64,000 bases of DNA, taken from NCBI GenBank assembly GCA_002104985.1, contig MCGO01000065.1, positions 124,001-188,000 on the forward strand, given 5' to 3'. The notes below the pieces were generated by a model that saw only the letters and a list, made by a program, of their open reading frames with translations, ran no database searches and was not told where the DNA came from. Position numbers and translations under genes: made by a program. The stretch is from Rhizoclosmatium globosum (Eukaryota > Chytridiomycota > Chytridiomycetes > Chytridiales > Chytriomycetaceae). Position 1 is the stretch's first letter. Every line of letters begins with the position of its first letter. Shown one piece after another: positions 53,426 through 63,046 of the stretch.

Positions 53426-55313
53426 TCAATCATGAATCTTGGTCCCTTCAAACTTGCGTCGAAACTCCTCATCAAATAACGCCAAGTCTCTTTCATCTCG
53501 AATAACACCCTTTGCAATCAAAAAATAGTTGGTTTCGATAGAAGCGAAAAAAATACAAACCTTTGGCAAATATCCCAACAAATGACTTGCATGTTCATGC
53601 AACATCCGCTGTCTCTCCTGCTCAATGACTTGCTGTCTGTACTCCTCAAGCATCTTTTCTCTCTGATGGTCTTCCACCTGTCTCGCGTATTCCTGCTGAA
53701 TCAGTTTTCTACGTTCTTCAACCAGCGCATCGACAGCCCGCTTATGCTCAAGCTGTTTCATGCGACGACGCTGTGCGTTCAGTTGTTCAAGCTGCTCGTC
53801 ATGTGCGAACTTTTCCATCATCTAAAAAACACCACCATGAATATGAGTCTCAGAGTCAACGAAAATATCTCACCTTTCTACGAAACTCAGCTTCGTCAGC
53901 ACGATGCTTTTCAAGACGCTGTCTCTTATCTTCGACTTGCATCTGATAGGCGTCAATCATTTCAAGACGTTTTCGGATACGTGTGCGGAGAAGCTCTTGG
54001 TCCTTGTTACGAGCCCGCTCTTCTTCTTCTTCTTGGTATAAGTCGATGCGGAGTTGTTCGAGTTCGGCTTTTTCGCGTTCTTGGCGTGCCATTTCGGAGG
54101 CAAGCTAAATGTGGTGAATGGTTAGATGAATGACAGCCGTGAGGCGGGTACACTCAACTCGGTCATAAATGATGTTCTTCTCATCATCCATATTCTTTCT
54201 CTTTTCTTTCATGTTCTGCTCACGCTGGTTTTGAAGGTATGCGTATTCTTCAATCTTGCGGTTTTCAGCAAGGACACGTTGGTGTTCCGATTCACGCCAT
54301 CTCTCTCGTTCAGCGAGGTAGTCTTCAATGAATTGTTTGGTTTCGCGTTGCTTTTCGAGACGTTTTTGGAGCTCTCTGGAGAGATAAACAGTGTTACCAA
54401 CAATCGGACCAAGAGAACTTCATACTTTTCATCCTCTTCCAAAATCTTGGCAACAATAGCATCCACCATAGCCTTTTCCTTCAAGAACTGTTCGTATTCA
54501 TCGAGCTTTCTGTTTTCAAAGTCCACGAGCTGCGACTGAAGAGCATGTTGATAGGCGACACTTTTTTCGTATGTCCGTTTCTCAGCTTCAAACGCTTTTT
54601 GGTTTTCGATTTCAAGTTTCCGGTTCATTTCGCGAATCGCGTCCGCTTCAGCGAGCTGGAAATAGCATCGTCAGCCCTCATTTACACCAAACGCAACACA
54701 AAACCTGCTCCTTCTGCAAATGCAACTGCTTTTCCTGAATCTGTAAAGCTCTTTCCTTATTCATATATGCATAATTGAGCTTCTTTTCTAGATCCCTCAG
54801 CTCAACGCTATTCTTTCGAATCGACTGCCTCAGCTTCTCCTCCCGAATCTCATCGTTCCTCTGCTGCTTTAGCTCTTCCACAATCTGCAACTCCTGCTCC
54901 GCCCGAATCTGTCGTTCCCGTCTCAGGCGTTCATTCTAAACATGAAGATTTACATCAACTCCCACCAACCCTCCTTCAAAGGGCGTATACCTCCACAAGC
55001 GACTTATGCGTCTTCTCTTCTTCGTCACGCTGCCGTTGCTCATATAATCGCCGTTTATTTTCGACGCGTTCGTCAGAGTCGAGGTTCTTGCGGAAGATGT
55101 CGTCTTGTTGGAGCTGTTTGATGAGATCTTCGCGTTGGAATTGTTGGCGGCGGAGGTCTTGTTCGCGCTTTTCAATGACGGAGCGTCGGGTGTTTGCGGC
55201 AGCGTTCTGTGTTTGGTGGCTTGGTGTCAGTGATTGTTTGACAGATTTTTGAGAGGAGCTCTTTGCGAAAGTCTGCTAGCCTTTGAAAGAGGTATGGGCG
55301 CTATACTTACCAT
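53426..55313 (-). CDS. MNS1: MNS1 homologue, axonemal microtubule inner protein
   Basis: Long coiled-coil protein that lines the inside of doublet microtubules in motile cilia. Exons: 55313-55311 (ATG alone), 55206-54991, 54935-54705, 54655-54426, 54375-54159, 54104-53874, 53821-53561 and 53509-53426. Almost wholly Glu/Arg/Gln/Lys-rich helix (trichohyalin/plectin-like), about 505 residues. The diagnostic end is ERQRMLHEHASHLLGYLPKG, then DLALFDEEFRRKF, nearly the same as the animal MNS1 C terminus. The exon-5 donor is GTTGAG, weaker than the rest. Presence of MNS1 implies that the organism builds a motile flagellum. Confidence 0.85.
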
Positions 55314-55541
55314 TGGTAGTGGGGCTCAGCGGTTGGAATGAAAAGCAGTTTGGAATCGACAATTTTTTGAGGTTCTGATTTTCTCTTTTCTTCTTCCTCT
55401 TTATGGACAAATTATGCGAAGACAACTAATACAACCATTATTATCTAACATAACACACAGCCTGTTTTGTTCGACTGATTTGAATCGTATTTAAATAGTG
55501 ACAAGGTATCTGAAGTGCATTTATCCAGTTTATTACATAAT

Positions 55542-56059
55542 TTACTGACTTGATTGTTGTTGCTGTTCGAAGATGGAAGGTTGCTTATATTCGTCTTGTT
55601 TGAATAGACTCTTCACGTTCTGTAAAGTGCCGTTAGTTAGCTCCAGCCTCACAACTAAGGTAGGACTGATACTCACCACTGAAGCCTGACTATGCAAGAT
55701 CCCAGTCTCTTGTTCAAAGAATCGAGAAGCTGGCTTCACAATCTCTCCAAGAGTAAAGTTCTTGTTCTTGCTGAACTTCCGGCATGAGTCAATGCGGACC
55801 CAGTCACCAACGACACACTGCTCCGCTCCGTCATGAACAAGGAAGTTCTTGTGCGTTGTTACTGGCTGTGGATTCAAAATGAGGGTCAGTGATCCTGGTT
55901 GGGAGCTTGAAACGCATTCACCTTCAGGACAACTGGATGCATCTTGGTCTTTGCAACTCGCACTTTGATCGTCTTTTGCATCTGTTTGGCTCCAACGACG
56001 AGGCCGAAGAAGGTTTGCGCAGGTTTCACGACAGCGGGAGGGATGGTTGGGGCTGTCAT
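55542..56059 (-). CDS. Mitochondrial small-subunit ribosomal protein uS17m
   Basis: Exons 56059-55922, 55865-55677 and 55619-55542. Core motifs of S17 are LVVGAKQMQKTIKVRVAKTK, HPVVLK, then a KNFLVHDGAEQCVVGDWVRI block with RKFSKNKNFTLGEIV. The OB-fold spans about residues 20-95. The second intron (57 nt, GTGAGT...TTACAG with tandem CTAAC) is a multiple of three and stays open if retained. A Gln-rich tail (FEQQQQSSQ) ends the protein. The N-terminal extension is short but compatible with mitochondrial import; length and sequence favour the mitochondrial rather than cytosolic form. Confidence 0.8.
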
Positions 56060-56267
56060 ATCAGATTTTGAGAGAAAAGAAAGAGAGGAGAGAAAAGAAC
56101 ATTGCATTCATTTATTCATTATTACTTTTACAAACAAAATAAGTGTGAGATGAGCTGCCTTGTTCTACAATTACCCATTTGCAGCATTACCCGATGATTA
56201 CGTACCTACAACTAATTACGACTCAGAACTTATAAATTCAACAAATAACAAATTAATAAATATGAGC

Positions 56268-56522
56268 TTAAAAGTATTTGAAGTTGTCAAAGCTTCCAGA
56301 GAAAGCAGATTTTGTATTCTTGAGTAGCGAAAAGCCTTTGACTTTATCGTTGACGACAATATGTCCGTCTCCAGTAGAGCCGTTAATGCCTTGTGCCGAC
56401 AATGAAGTGACGGAACCTCCCTGTTGTTCACGAACAGAAAGAGAAGAAGCGAGACTCACTGGCACAACATCGTTGTAGCGCTTGTCACTTGGGAAAAAGA
56501 ATCCATCGAGCTCAGAATCCAT
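56268..56522 (-). CDS. Small hypothetical protein
   Basis: 84-codon frame, single exon, ATG 56522. Polar and Ser/Gly-rich with MDSELDGFFFPSDKRYNDVV at the start and FSLLKNTKSAFSGSFDNFKY at the end. No signal peptide or membrane segment. Supported only by its open frame, a reasonable start and isolated position, with 3' side AT-rich and possibly carrying a poly(A) site. Confidence 0.4.
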   Translation of the reverse strand: MDSELDGFFFPSDKRYNDVVPVSLASSLSVREQQGGSVTSLSAQGINGSTGDGHIVVNDKVKGFSLLKNTKSAFSGSFDNFKYF

Positions 56523-57154
56523 GTTGTTGAACAGCTTGCGTTTATGGTCAAGTTTTGTTCAGGTTGTGAAAAGTCGAGTTTTCGCGTTTCTTGCGCCTCA
56601 GCGCCTCGATTTTACAACATAATTATTCTAGACCATTCTGTGATGTGAATTTCTTCTAAATTACTCTGCTACTTGTCAGACTGTGTTCGTATAAGCTCGA
56701 TAACTTTTGCATTCATATGATCAGATATACTGCAATTCACAATTTAGAACTACGCCCCTTTCCAGTTTTACTTTGCAACTTTCATACAAATCCGTTTCTT
56801 TTGTCTCTCTTTGTGCAACGGTTATCAAGCTTGAGATTAGATAAATGCTTCCTTGTGACTTCATTTAAGTACAGCTTGTCGATGTTGCAAACAAACCAAT
56901 CTATTCTTGCTTCGACAATGTAAAGAAAGAGAGACAATAAATCACCTTTATAATGGGAGTGAGAAATAACTTAATACAACGTATTACAGTGTTCCGCTAA
57001 GAACTTGGGAAACGTTTGTGTTTTTGCGCCTCATTTCAACTTTCCACACTCTTTGCCATCGCGTTCAAATTGAGCTTGAAAGTGGAAGACAACAACAAGT
57101 TTATTCACAGACCAAGACATTAAATCAATTAGGAAGTATGTACGCGAAAGAAAA
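56523..57154. other. Intergenic
   Basis: About 630 bp with no recognisable gene on either strand. Confidence 0.35.
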
Positions 57155-57523
57155 TCATGGCTTCCAGTAAAAAGCAGCTTTGGCAAGGTTCCACACATCT
57201 TGTCCGATCGCTTTAAGGTGCGAAGTGGACTCTTGTTGCTGAAGTGGGGCCCGGCTGTTCAAAGGCCAACTATTCACGGCGGTACCTTGAGTAAGCGAGA
57301 AAGAAGATGTCGCTCGGTCGAGAGACGAAGATTTCTGAGCTTGAGTTGGTGTGGAATCAGCCGCGTTAAGATCAGTCGAGGAATTCTGTTGGTTGAGGCC
57401 GCTGTTAGCCACGCTGGAACTCTTGAAAATTGGGAAGAAAGGTAGGTTGAAAGAGGCCATATTCTTGGATGTTTTTTTTTGAAGAGTATCCCGCGTTTGA
57501 CGCCACCCTTTTCCAAAATATTC
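57155..57523 (-). CDS. Hypothetical protein downstream of PLPBP
   Basis: The frame is open from 57577 to 57155. ATG 57523 (MEYFGKGWRQTRDTL) is preferred because the earlier ATG 57577 lies inside the 3' end of the upstream gene. About 122 residues, with an aromatic/Lys start, a Ser/Thr/Gln-rich middle (NQQNSSTDLNAADSTPTQ) and a helical end (LKAIGQDVWNLAKAAFYWKP). No family recognised. Being so close to the upstream stop, it may alternatively be part of that transcript. Confidence 0.45.
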   Translation of the reverse strand, partial: EYFGKGWRQTRDTLQKKTSKNMASFNLPFFPIFKSSSVANSGLNQQNSSTDLNAADSTPTQAQKSSSLDRATSSFSLTQGTAVNSWPLNSRAPLQQQESTSHLKAIGQDVWNLAKAAFYWKP

Positions 57524-57545
57524 CATAAATTCATCGTCTTTATTG

Positions 57546-58737
57546 TCAAGCTTTTTCAGCCTTTGGCTCTGCTCCATTTTCAGCCAACTTTACTTCAGTG
57601 GCAGCTGTCTCATTTGCAGGAATTGTACCTTCTCCAGCCGTGCTTGCCTCAAGAGGTTTAGTCTCGACCTTCGCGTCCACCTTTTTCGCTCTTGCTCCAA
57701 AAATACAAGATCCCAACCTAACATTTGTAGACCCCATCTTGATTGCTAACTCAAAGTCATCAGACATTCCCATACTCAACTCCAAATCAACTCCAAGAGC
57801 CTCCTTTACTTTATCACGACATTCCGTGAGAAGCTTCAAACAGAATACATTAGCAAATAGGTTTGTCACTCAAATACCCGTACTACAAACCTTGAAGTCT
57901 GGATTCGTTCCCTCTGCATGACTGTTATCCCAAGACCCAATAGTCATAAGTCCAGCAAGTTTAAGGTTCTGACACCGTTCCACGATATGTTTCGCGACAT
58001 CAACGCAGTCCTTTGGTTCCACGCCTCCTTTCGCTACATTCCACCAACAGAATCAGATGAGCTTGTGAAAACATCAGACAAAACATACATTCTTCCCCGC
58101 TAGTATTCACTTGCACAAATACATTCAACGGCGTCTCACGGTGCAGTTTAGCAACTTCCTTCTGGATCGTGTCAGCCTTCTTACTCCCGTCGACAGTTTC
58201 GATTGCGAAAAGGTTTGGGATAGATGCAACTTGCTTCACTTTGTTGGATTGCATCGTTCCTGAGATCGTGGATTTGAAATCAGATGATGTTGTATAGCTT
58301 CTTGGGGTTATGACGTACCAATGAAGTGCCATTGAATATCAGAGGGGAGTTGTGCAGCTTTGTCGACTAGTTCTTGCACCTGTTGGGTTGACGGTTGGAA
58401 CGGGGTAAAGAGGTATTGCTGGTTGACTCACATACTATTGTTGCTACAGTGTTAGCATATGATCTATTCAAACAACGAGGAAACTTACATTCTCTCCGAA
58501 ATGTCTCTGACCTTCGCCATAAGCCACAAGAAGGTCCTCGATTGGCTTTGTTTTGCTTACTGCGACCAACCGAACCTCCATCCTATTATTAGTTCTACGG
58601 GTAATAAGGAAAGTAGGAAGGAAACATACAGATGCAGGATCTCTTCCAGCACCAGTGGCGGCGGTTACAACTCTTGTGCGCATGTCATTCAGGTTTGCAG
58701 CAATCACGGACATGGTTCGTCTTTGTAACAGTTGCAT
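57546..58737 (-). CDS. PLP homeostasis protein (PLPBP/PROSC/YggS family)
   Basis: Binds pyridoxal 5'-phosphate in an alanine-racemase-like TIM barrel and buffers PLP. Exons: 58737-58630, 58575-58489, 58379-58319, 58259-58089, 58033-57891 and 57833-57546. The joined sequence is typical: [16 protein letters not shown] with the PLP Lys, [66 protein letters not shown] and [21 protein letters not shown] second Met nine residues in (MSVIAANL) is an alternative start; the extra leader could aid mitochondrial import. The C-terminal 45 residues (Ala/Glu/Lys-rich) exceed the usual length. Confidence 0.9.
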
Positions 58738-58817
58738 CGAAGAAAAATCCAGGAAATACAGAGGTGTAATACACGATAGAATGAAAGAATTTAACAGTGC
58801 AATTTAATTTGTTTTAT

Positions 58818-60473
58818 ATGAGTTCATACTTTGAAGAAGGGTTACTGCCCGACAGCACAGAGCCAGTTGAAAGCAGCAACAATAGCAGCAGTGGATGGGG
58901 ATGGGGTTCCATGCCTTCTTGGAACTCAATTGTCGATACTGTCAAGAAGCAGGTGAGGCTCAACTGTCAAGGTGGTTGAAGGGCACTCAACATGACCACA
59001 GACCGATGTCGTAGCCACCGTCCTTGAAAGGTATCCATTACATCTTAACTCTACAAGGTTATCTCAATACCCCTTAAAACAGAGACATCAGCGAGTTCAT
59101 CACCGTCGTAGCTCCACCCACAAATCCATCATCCTCCCAAACAGACCTCACCGAAGACCCTTCCTTTCCTCCTTCCACTACAGACTACGAACCTGTATTC
59201 GATCCAACTACAGGAATGCTCCTGAATGCCCAGGAAGAAGGCAACACCAAAGAAACCTCCCACGATGACCAAGACCCCCTCAACCCAATTTCACCAACAT
59301 CCCACCAAGTATCCAACCTCGTCGAAACAGCAATCACAAAACTCGACACCCTCGTGGACCAGGCTGAAGACTTTCTCGAACACGTGGATGTTTCGAATCG
59401 CGTGCACAAGATTGTGGATTCAGTCAACGTCGCAGAGACCGTGCAGCAGATTGAGAACATTGCGGATAAAGCAGAAGACTTTTTGGAGAGTGTGGAGACT
59501 GGTGTGTGGAATTTCTTGGGAAGTGCAATGAGTAAAGTGTCGTTGGATGTGATGAGTCTTGGGGGAACAAGTACTGGTGTTGCGAAGCAAGGGAAAGCAA
59601 ATATTATGTGAGTTTTTTGACTGAAGGTGATTCGTTCGGGTTACTGATAATCACGAAGATTCGATCGCAAAACAGCGACTATTCTGGCACTCCGTCACAA
59701 TGCTGAGACTTTCACTGTGAACCCAACCTTACTTCCATCGAATGCCTCGCCAGCAATGAAGGATGTCGCAGAGCAATATATTGCATTCGCGACTGCTTTC
59801 GAAATTTCTGTCTATAGTACTCAAATTGCGCGACTTCTTGATGAAGACGCAGAAGTACGTACTTTGATGTCCAAAATTGGTAAGAGCTCACTTTATTTTC
59901 TGAGTTGACTTCTTAATTGAACTCTCACTAGTGCCCTCCACTGTTTCATACGAAGAATTCTGGACCCGCTACTTTTTCCGCGTTCAGCAAGTCGATCGAG
60001 AAGAAGAAGCACGCAAGAAACTGATGAATGATGCAACTTTGACGGAGGAGGAAGTCGGATGGGGTGATGATTCCGATGAGGATGAAATTGAGGAGCAAGA
60101 ACCAGCCACAACCAAACTATCATTAGTGCAAGCTCCAGACGCTACACCAAAGAAATCAATTGAACTTGTGAAACCGATCGCTGTTCTCGCTCCCACAAAT
60201 CTTGTTGGTCCAGTATCTATCACGGAAGCTGTTGAAAGTATGTCGAAACAAGTGTCTCCCGATCCGTCGGATCGAAGCAGTTTTGATGTTGTGAGTGACC
60301 AGGCACATGCAGAGAGCGTAGCAGGTTCGGAGGTGGTCATTGGATCTGAAGAGGAGAATCAGGATGAAGTTGATGTGTTTGAGGATGCACCTGTACCTGC
60401 AGCCAAAGTGAAGCCTGTAGCAGGAGCAGAAGACGAGGAAGAGGAAGCTGGATGGGGAGATGATTCGGACTAA
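58818..60473 (+). CDS. BSD-domain protein (BSDC1-like)
   Basis: Exons: 58818-58952, 59002-59030 (29 nt), 59083-59607, 59659-59879 and 59932-60473. The BSD core spans exons 4-5, ending with VSYEEFWTRYFFRVQQVDRE, which carries the Phe-Trp signature. The N terminus has a WGWGSMPSW motif, then helical repeats in exon 3 (DTLVDQAEDFLEHVDVSNRV; ADKAEDFLESVETGVWNFLG), an amphipathic pattern like that of BSD proteins linked to membranes. The C terminus is acidic with two copies of GWGDDSDE/GWGDDSD, one right after the BSD domain and one at the very end. Total about 483 residues. Cellular role not established for this class. Confidence 0.75.
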
Positions 60474-60533
60474 GTGCAATATTATTCTTTTAAATACCTT
60501 TCTTTCTTCTTTCTTTGAATCAAGTCAAACACA

Positions 60534-60884
60534 ATGGCCAAAACACCAAAGGCAAAGCCCTCGTCCGGAACAGGATCCAAGAACGCCACCGCAAACAAGT
60601 CCGTTTCAAAGGCATCATCGAAACCAACGTCGTCGCTGGCCAAGAACTTGACAAAGACAAAGACAAAGACAAAGATGCAGAACGCGAATCTCACGGACCA
60701 GCTCGACTCGTCTCTTCCACACATTCTCAGTCTTGCGAGCAAACTGAAACCTGTCAAAGCCGCAGCGTCGTTTGGCGTGCTGTCAAAGCCACGGCGGCCG
60801 GCGAAACCAACGAAGGATCAAGCGGAACGACTGAAGACTGATGCAGATTTAGATGAGGCACTTGGGAAACTGGGCTCGCTGTGA
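60534..60884 (+). CDS. Small basic protein, unknown
   Basis: 116 residues, single exon, 60 bp after the BSD gene. The first 45 residues are Lys/Ser/Thr/Ala-rich (including a KTKTKTK run encoded by a simple acaaag repeat). The rest is helical (LDSSLPHILSLASKLKPVKA; ERLKTDADLDEALGKLGSL). It may be a nucleolar or chromatin-associated protein judging by charge, which is only an inference. The stretch 60885-61490 after it shows no gene. Confidence 0.5.
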   Translation: MAKTPKAKPSSGTGSKNATANKSVSKASSKPTSSLAKNLTKTKTKTKMQNANLTDQLDSSLPHILSLASKLKPVKAAASFGVLSKPRRPAKPTKDQAERLKTDADLDEALGKLGSL

Positions 60885-61490
60885 TTTGATTGAAAAGTAA
60901 TAAACTTAGATTATTCAGTATTGATTGTTTGAAAAGAAGTTGTTCTGAATCCACTTGAATGTCTTCAGCCAAACCAGTCGTCGACAAAGGTCCGAGCCTC
61001 CTTCTACTTCGTTCTCTAGTCACTCAATGTGTTATGCTTACTAGTTGTCGTGCGATTCAAGGCCACGGGCTCAGCTCCAATCCTCAAACAACAGGTGTTT
61101 AAAATAACAGCATCGCAACGCTTTCAGGCTGTCATTCTGTTTCTCAGGAAAGAACTTGCATTAACTCAGAGCGATTCATTGGTGAAGTGCCTTCCCTTTC
61201 TGCGACAAGCGTATCTGATTCCATCACCTTTAGTTCCTTTACGTGAACAGTGCCTTTGCCCCGTCTCCTGACGAAACAGTATCCACTCTCTTTAAGGTAG
61301 ATGCTCTTTTTATTCACGGCGACAATATAAACTAAACGGAATACTAGAACTTTGGAGCAGAGGGATCGCTAATCGTCAATTATTCAACAACTGCAGCTTG
61401 GGGATAATGATTCTTCAACTTTCATCTTTTAATGGCTCTCGTTCTATGTACAAAATGACATCAGCGCGAATGTGAATATAATCTTTCAAC
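60885..61490. other. Intergenic between convergent genes
   Basis: About 600 bp between the small basic protein and the STRAD-like gene. No recognised gene; the 80-codon plus frame at 61029-61271 has no start context or features. Confidence 0.35.
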
Positions 61491-62707
61491 TCAACTCTTT
61501 GGATTCTGTTTCACGTGTGTCACTATCGTGCTGCGCAGGAAATCAGTCGATTTAGCGTAATTGAAGAAGGGATGATGTTGAAGCTCTTTGGCTGTTGGAC
61601 TAATTGGGACAGTCAGTGCAGTTGAATCAACCATTCATAACGTACCGCTCCTTGGGATTCTTTCGAATACAGGCTCGCACCATCTTCAAAAAACTCTTTG
61701 GCATCAATTTGTTCGTCTTGATGCCAGGGCAATCATATTCCAATTTCGACAACAATATCTTGAGAGGCGACCAATCATCAAAAGGTGTCCTTCCGTATGC
61801 GAGTTCCAAGGCCGTGATTCCAAAGCTATAGATATCGACTTTTTCATCAAAACAGTTGTGCTGTAACATTTTTCATCAGTTGAGAAGACACGGAATCAAA
61901 AAGGAAACGCTCACCTGTGCCAAAATCTCCGGCGCAGCCCACTCAATATTATCACTCAAAATCGAAAAGCAATGCTTCATATACCCTCCATCCTGCGTCA
62001 AATTCACAAGCTGTCGTAACCCAGTCACCCTCACAACTCCATTCTGATCCACTAATATATTATCAGCCCTCACGTCATTATGAATCATGTGATTGTCGTG
62101 AAGATATACAATCGCGTTCAAGACTTCCTTGAGGATCGTGGCAACGACGGGTTCGTCGAAACCTTCTGGGTAATAGTCTTTCATGATTCCGCGACAGGAA
62201 CCAGTTGCGAGAGGGAGTGTAACCGTCCAAAGACGCTCGTTTTCTGTGAAACTGGTAAAATAGGGAAGGATGTTGGGATGGGAGCACATGCGAGAGTTTT
62301 TGATAGTTCTCTGAATGTGACAGGTGAGTTGAAGACAAAATTCGTATATACAATAATTACAATAACTTCATCAACTAGCTCATAATCAGGAGACAGTGTT
62401 AGATCTGTGTACTTCAACGCGACATGTTCATTGGTTGGAAGGTACTTTGCAAGATATAGGTATGAAATATCGCCAACGCCACCTATACTCTTCATTTAAA
62501 CGTCGACAGGGTACTAAAAGAAAGCCTACCAATGTCGGTGATCAACTCGTAATCCTTAATGTTTGGAGAATACGTCTTTTCTGGTGTGCCGTTCTTGGGA
62601 CTCTTATTTGACTCGGATCTATTGAGTTTTGGAAACAGTGGAGACTAGTATGGCGTCAGAGCTGTATTTGATACGCAAGGCGTGCCTGTCGAGTGATTTA
62701 CCTTCAT
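61491..62707 (-). CDS. STRAD-type STE20-related pseudokinase
   Basis: In animals STRAD is the pseudokinase adaptor that activates the LKB1 kinase with MO25. Exons: 62707-62702 (ATG AAG only), 62644-62530, 62482-62367, 62310-61915, 61860-61646 and 61599-61491; about 318 residues. The fold is STE20-like: IGGVGDISYLYLAKYLPTNE, EHVALKY (Lys retained), HPNILPYF, YGRTPFDDW, and RPTAKELQHHPFF at the end. Catalytic signatures are lost: the HRD loop is MIHNDVRADNILV, and the DFG site reads TGL (VVRVTGLRQLVNL), as in STRAD SGLR. APE is WAAPEIL. The C-terminal tail is short, without the WEF motif seen in animal STRAD. A divergent SPAK/OSR1 relative is the alternative. The start exon is inferred. Confidence 0.75.
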
Positions 62708-63046
62708 CTTGCCTGTTAGGGATTTACGAAGAACAATAGTGGGGGAAATCTACTAAAGACTTATGTGGGTCTTTATTATTTGTGGATTTGAATATCTTTA
62801 GTACCTAGGAAGTGTTATCTTGTGCAGCTTTTGGTGACAAACTTGGCAGACTTCTTTATCGTCTGAATCACATAGCCTGGGAGGTTGAAGATTTGATTGA
62901 ATGCATGTTGCGCGAGGAAGTTTTGGCTAGTGGTGGTTGGATGAATGTAGTCCCAAAAGAAGTAGTTCTCGGGATTCTTGCAAATAAATGTTGTGTTAAT
63001 GCACCTGTCTTTCTTATCAGTACATGTTGAATATTGTTAGAAATCC
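62708..63046. other. Intergenic
   Basis: About 340 bp upstream of the STRAD-like gene. A 72-codon plus-strand frame (62812-63030) has no recognisable features and no clear support. Confidence 0.35.
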
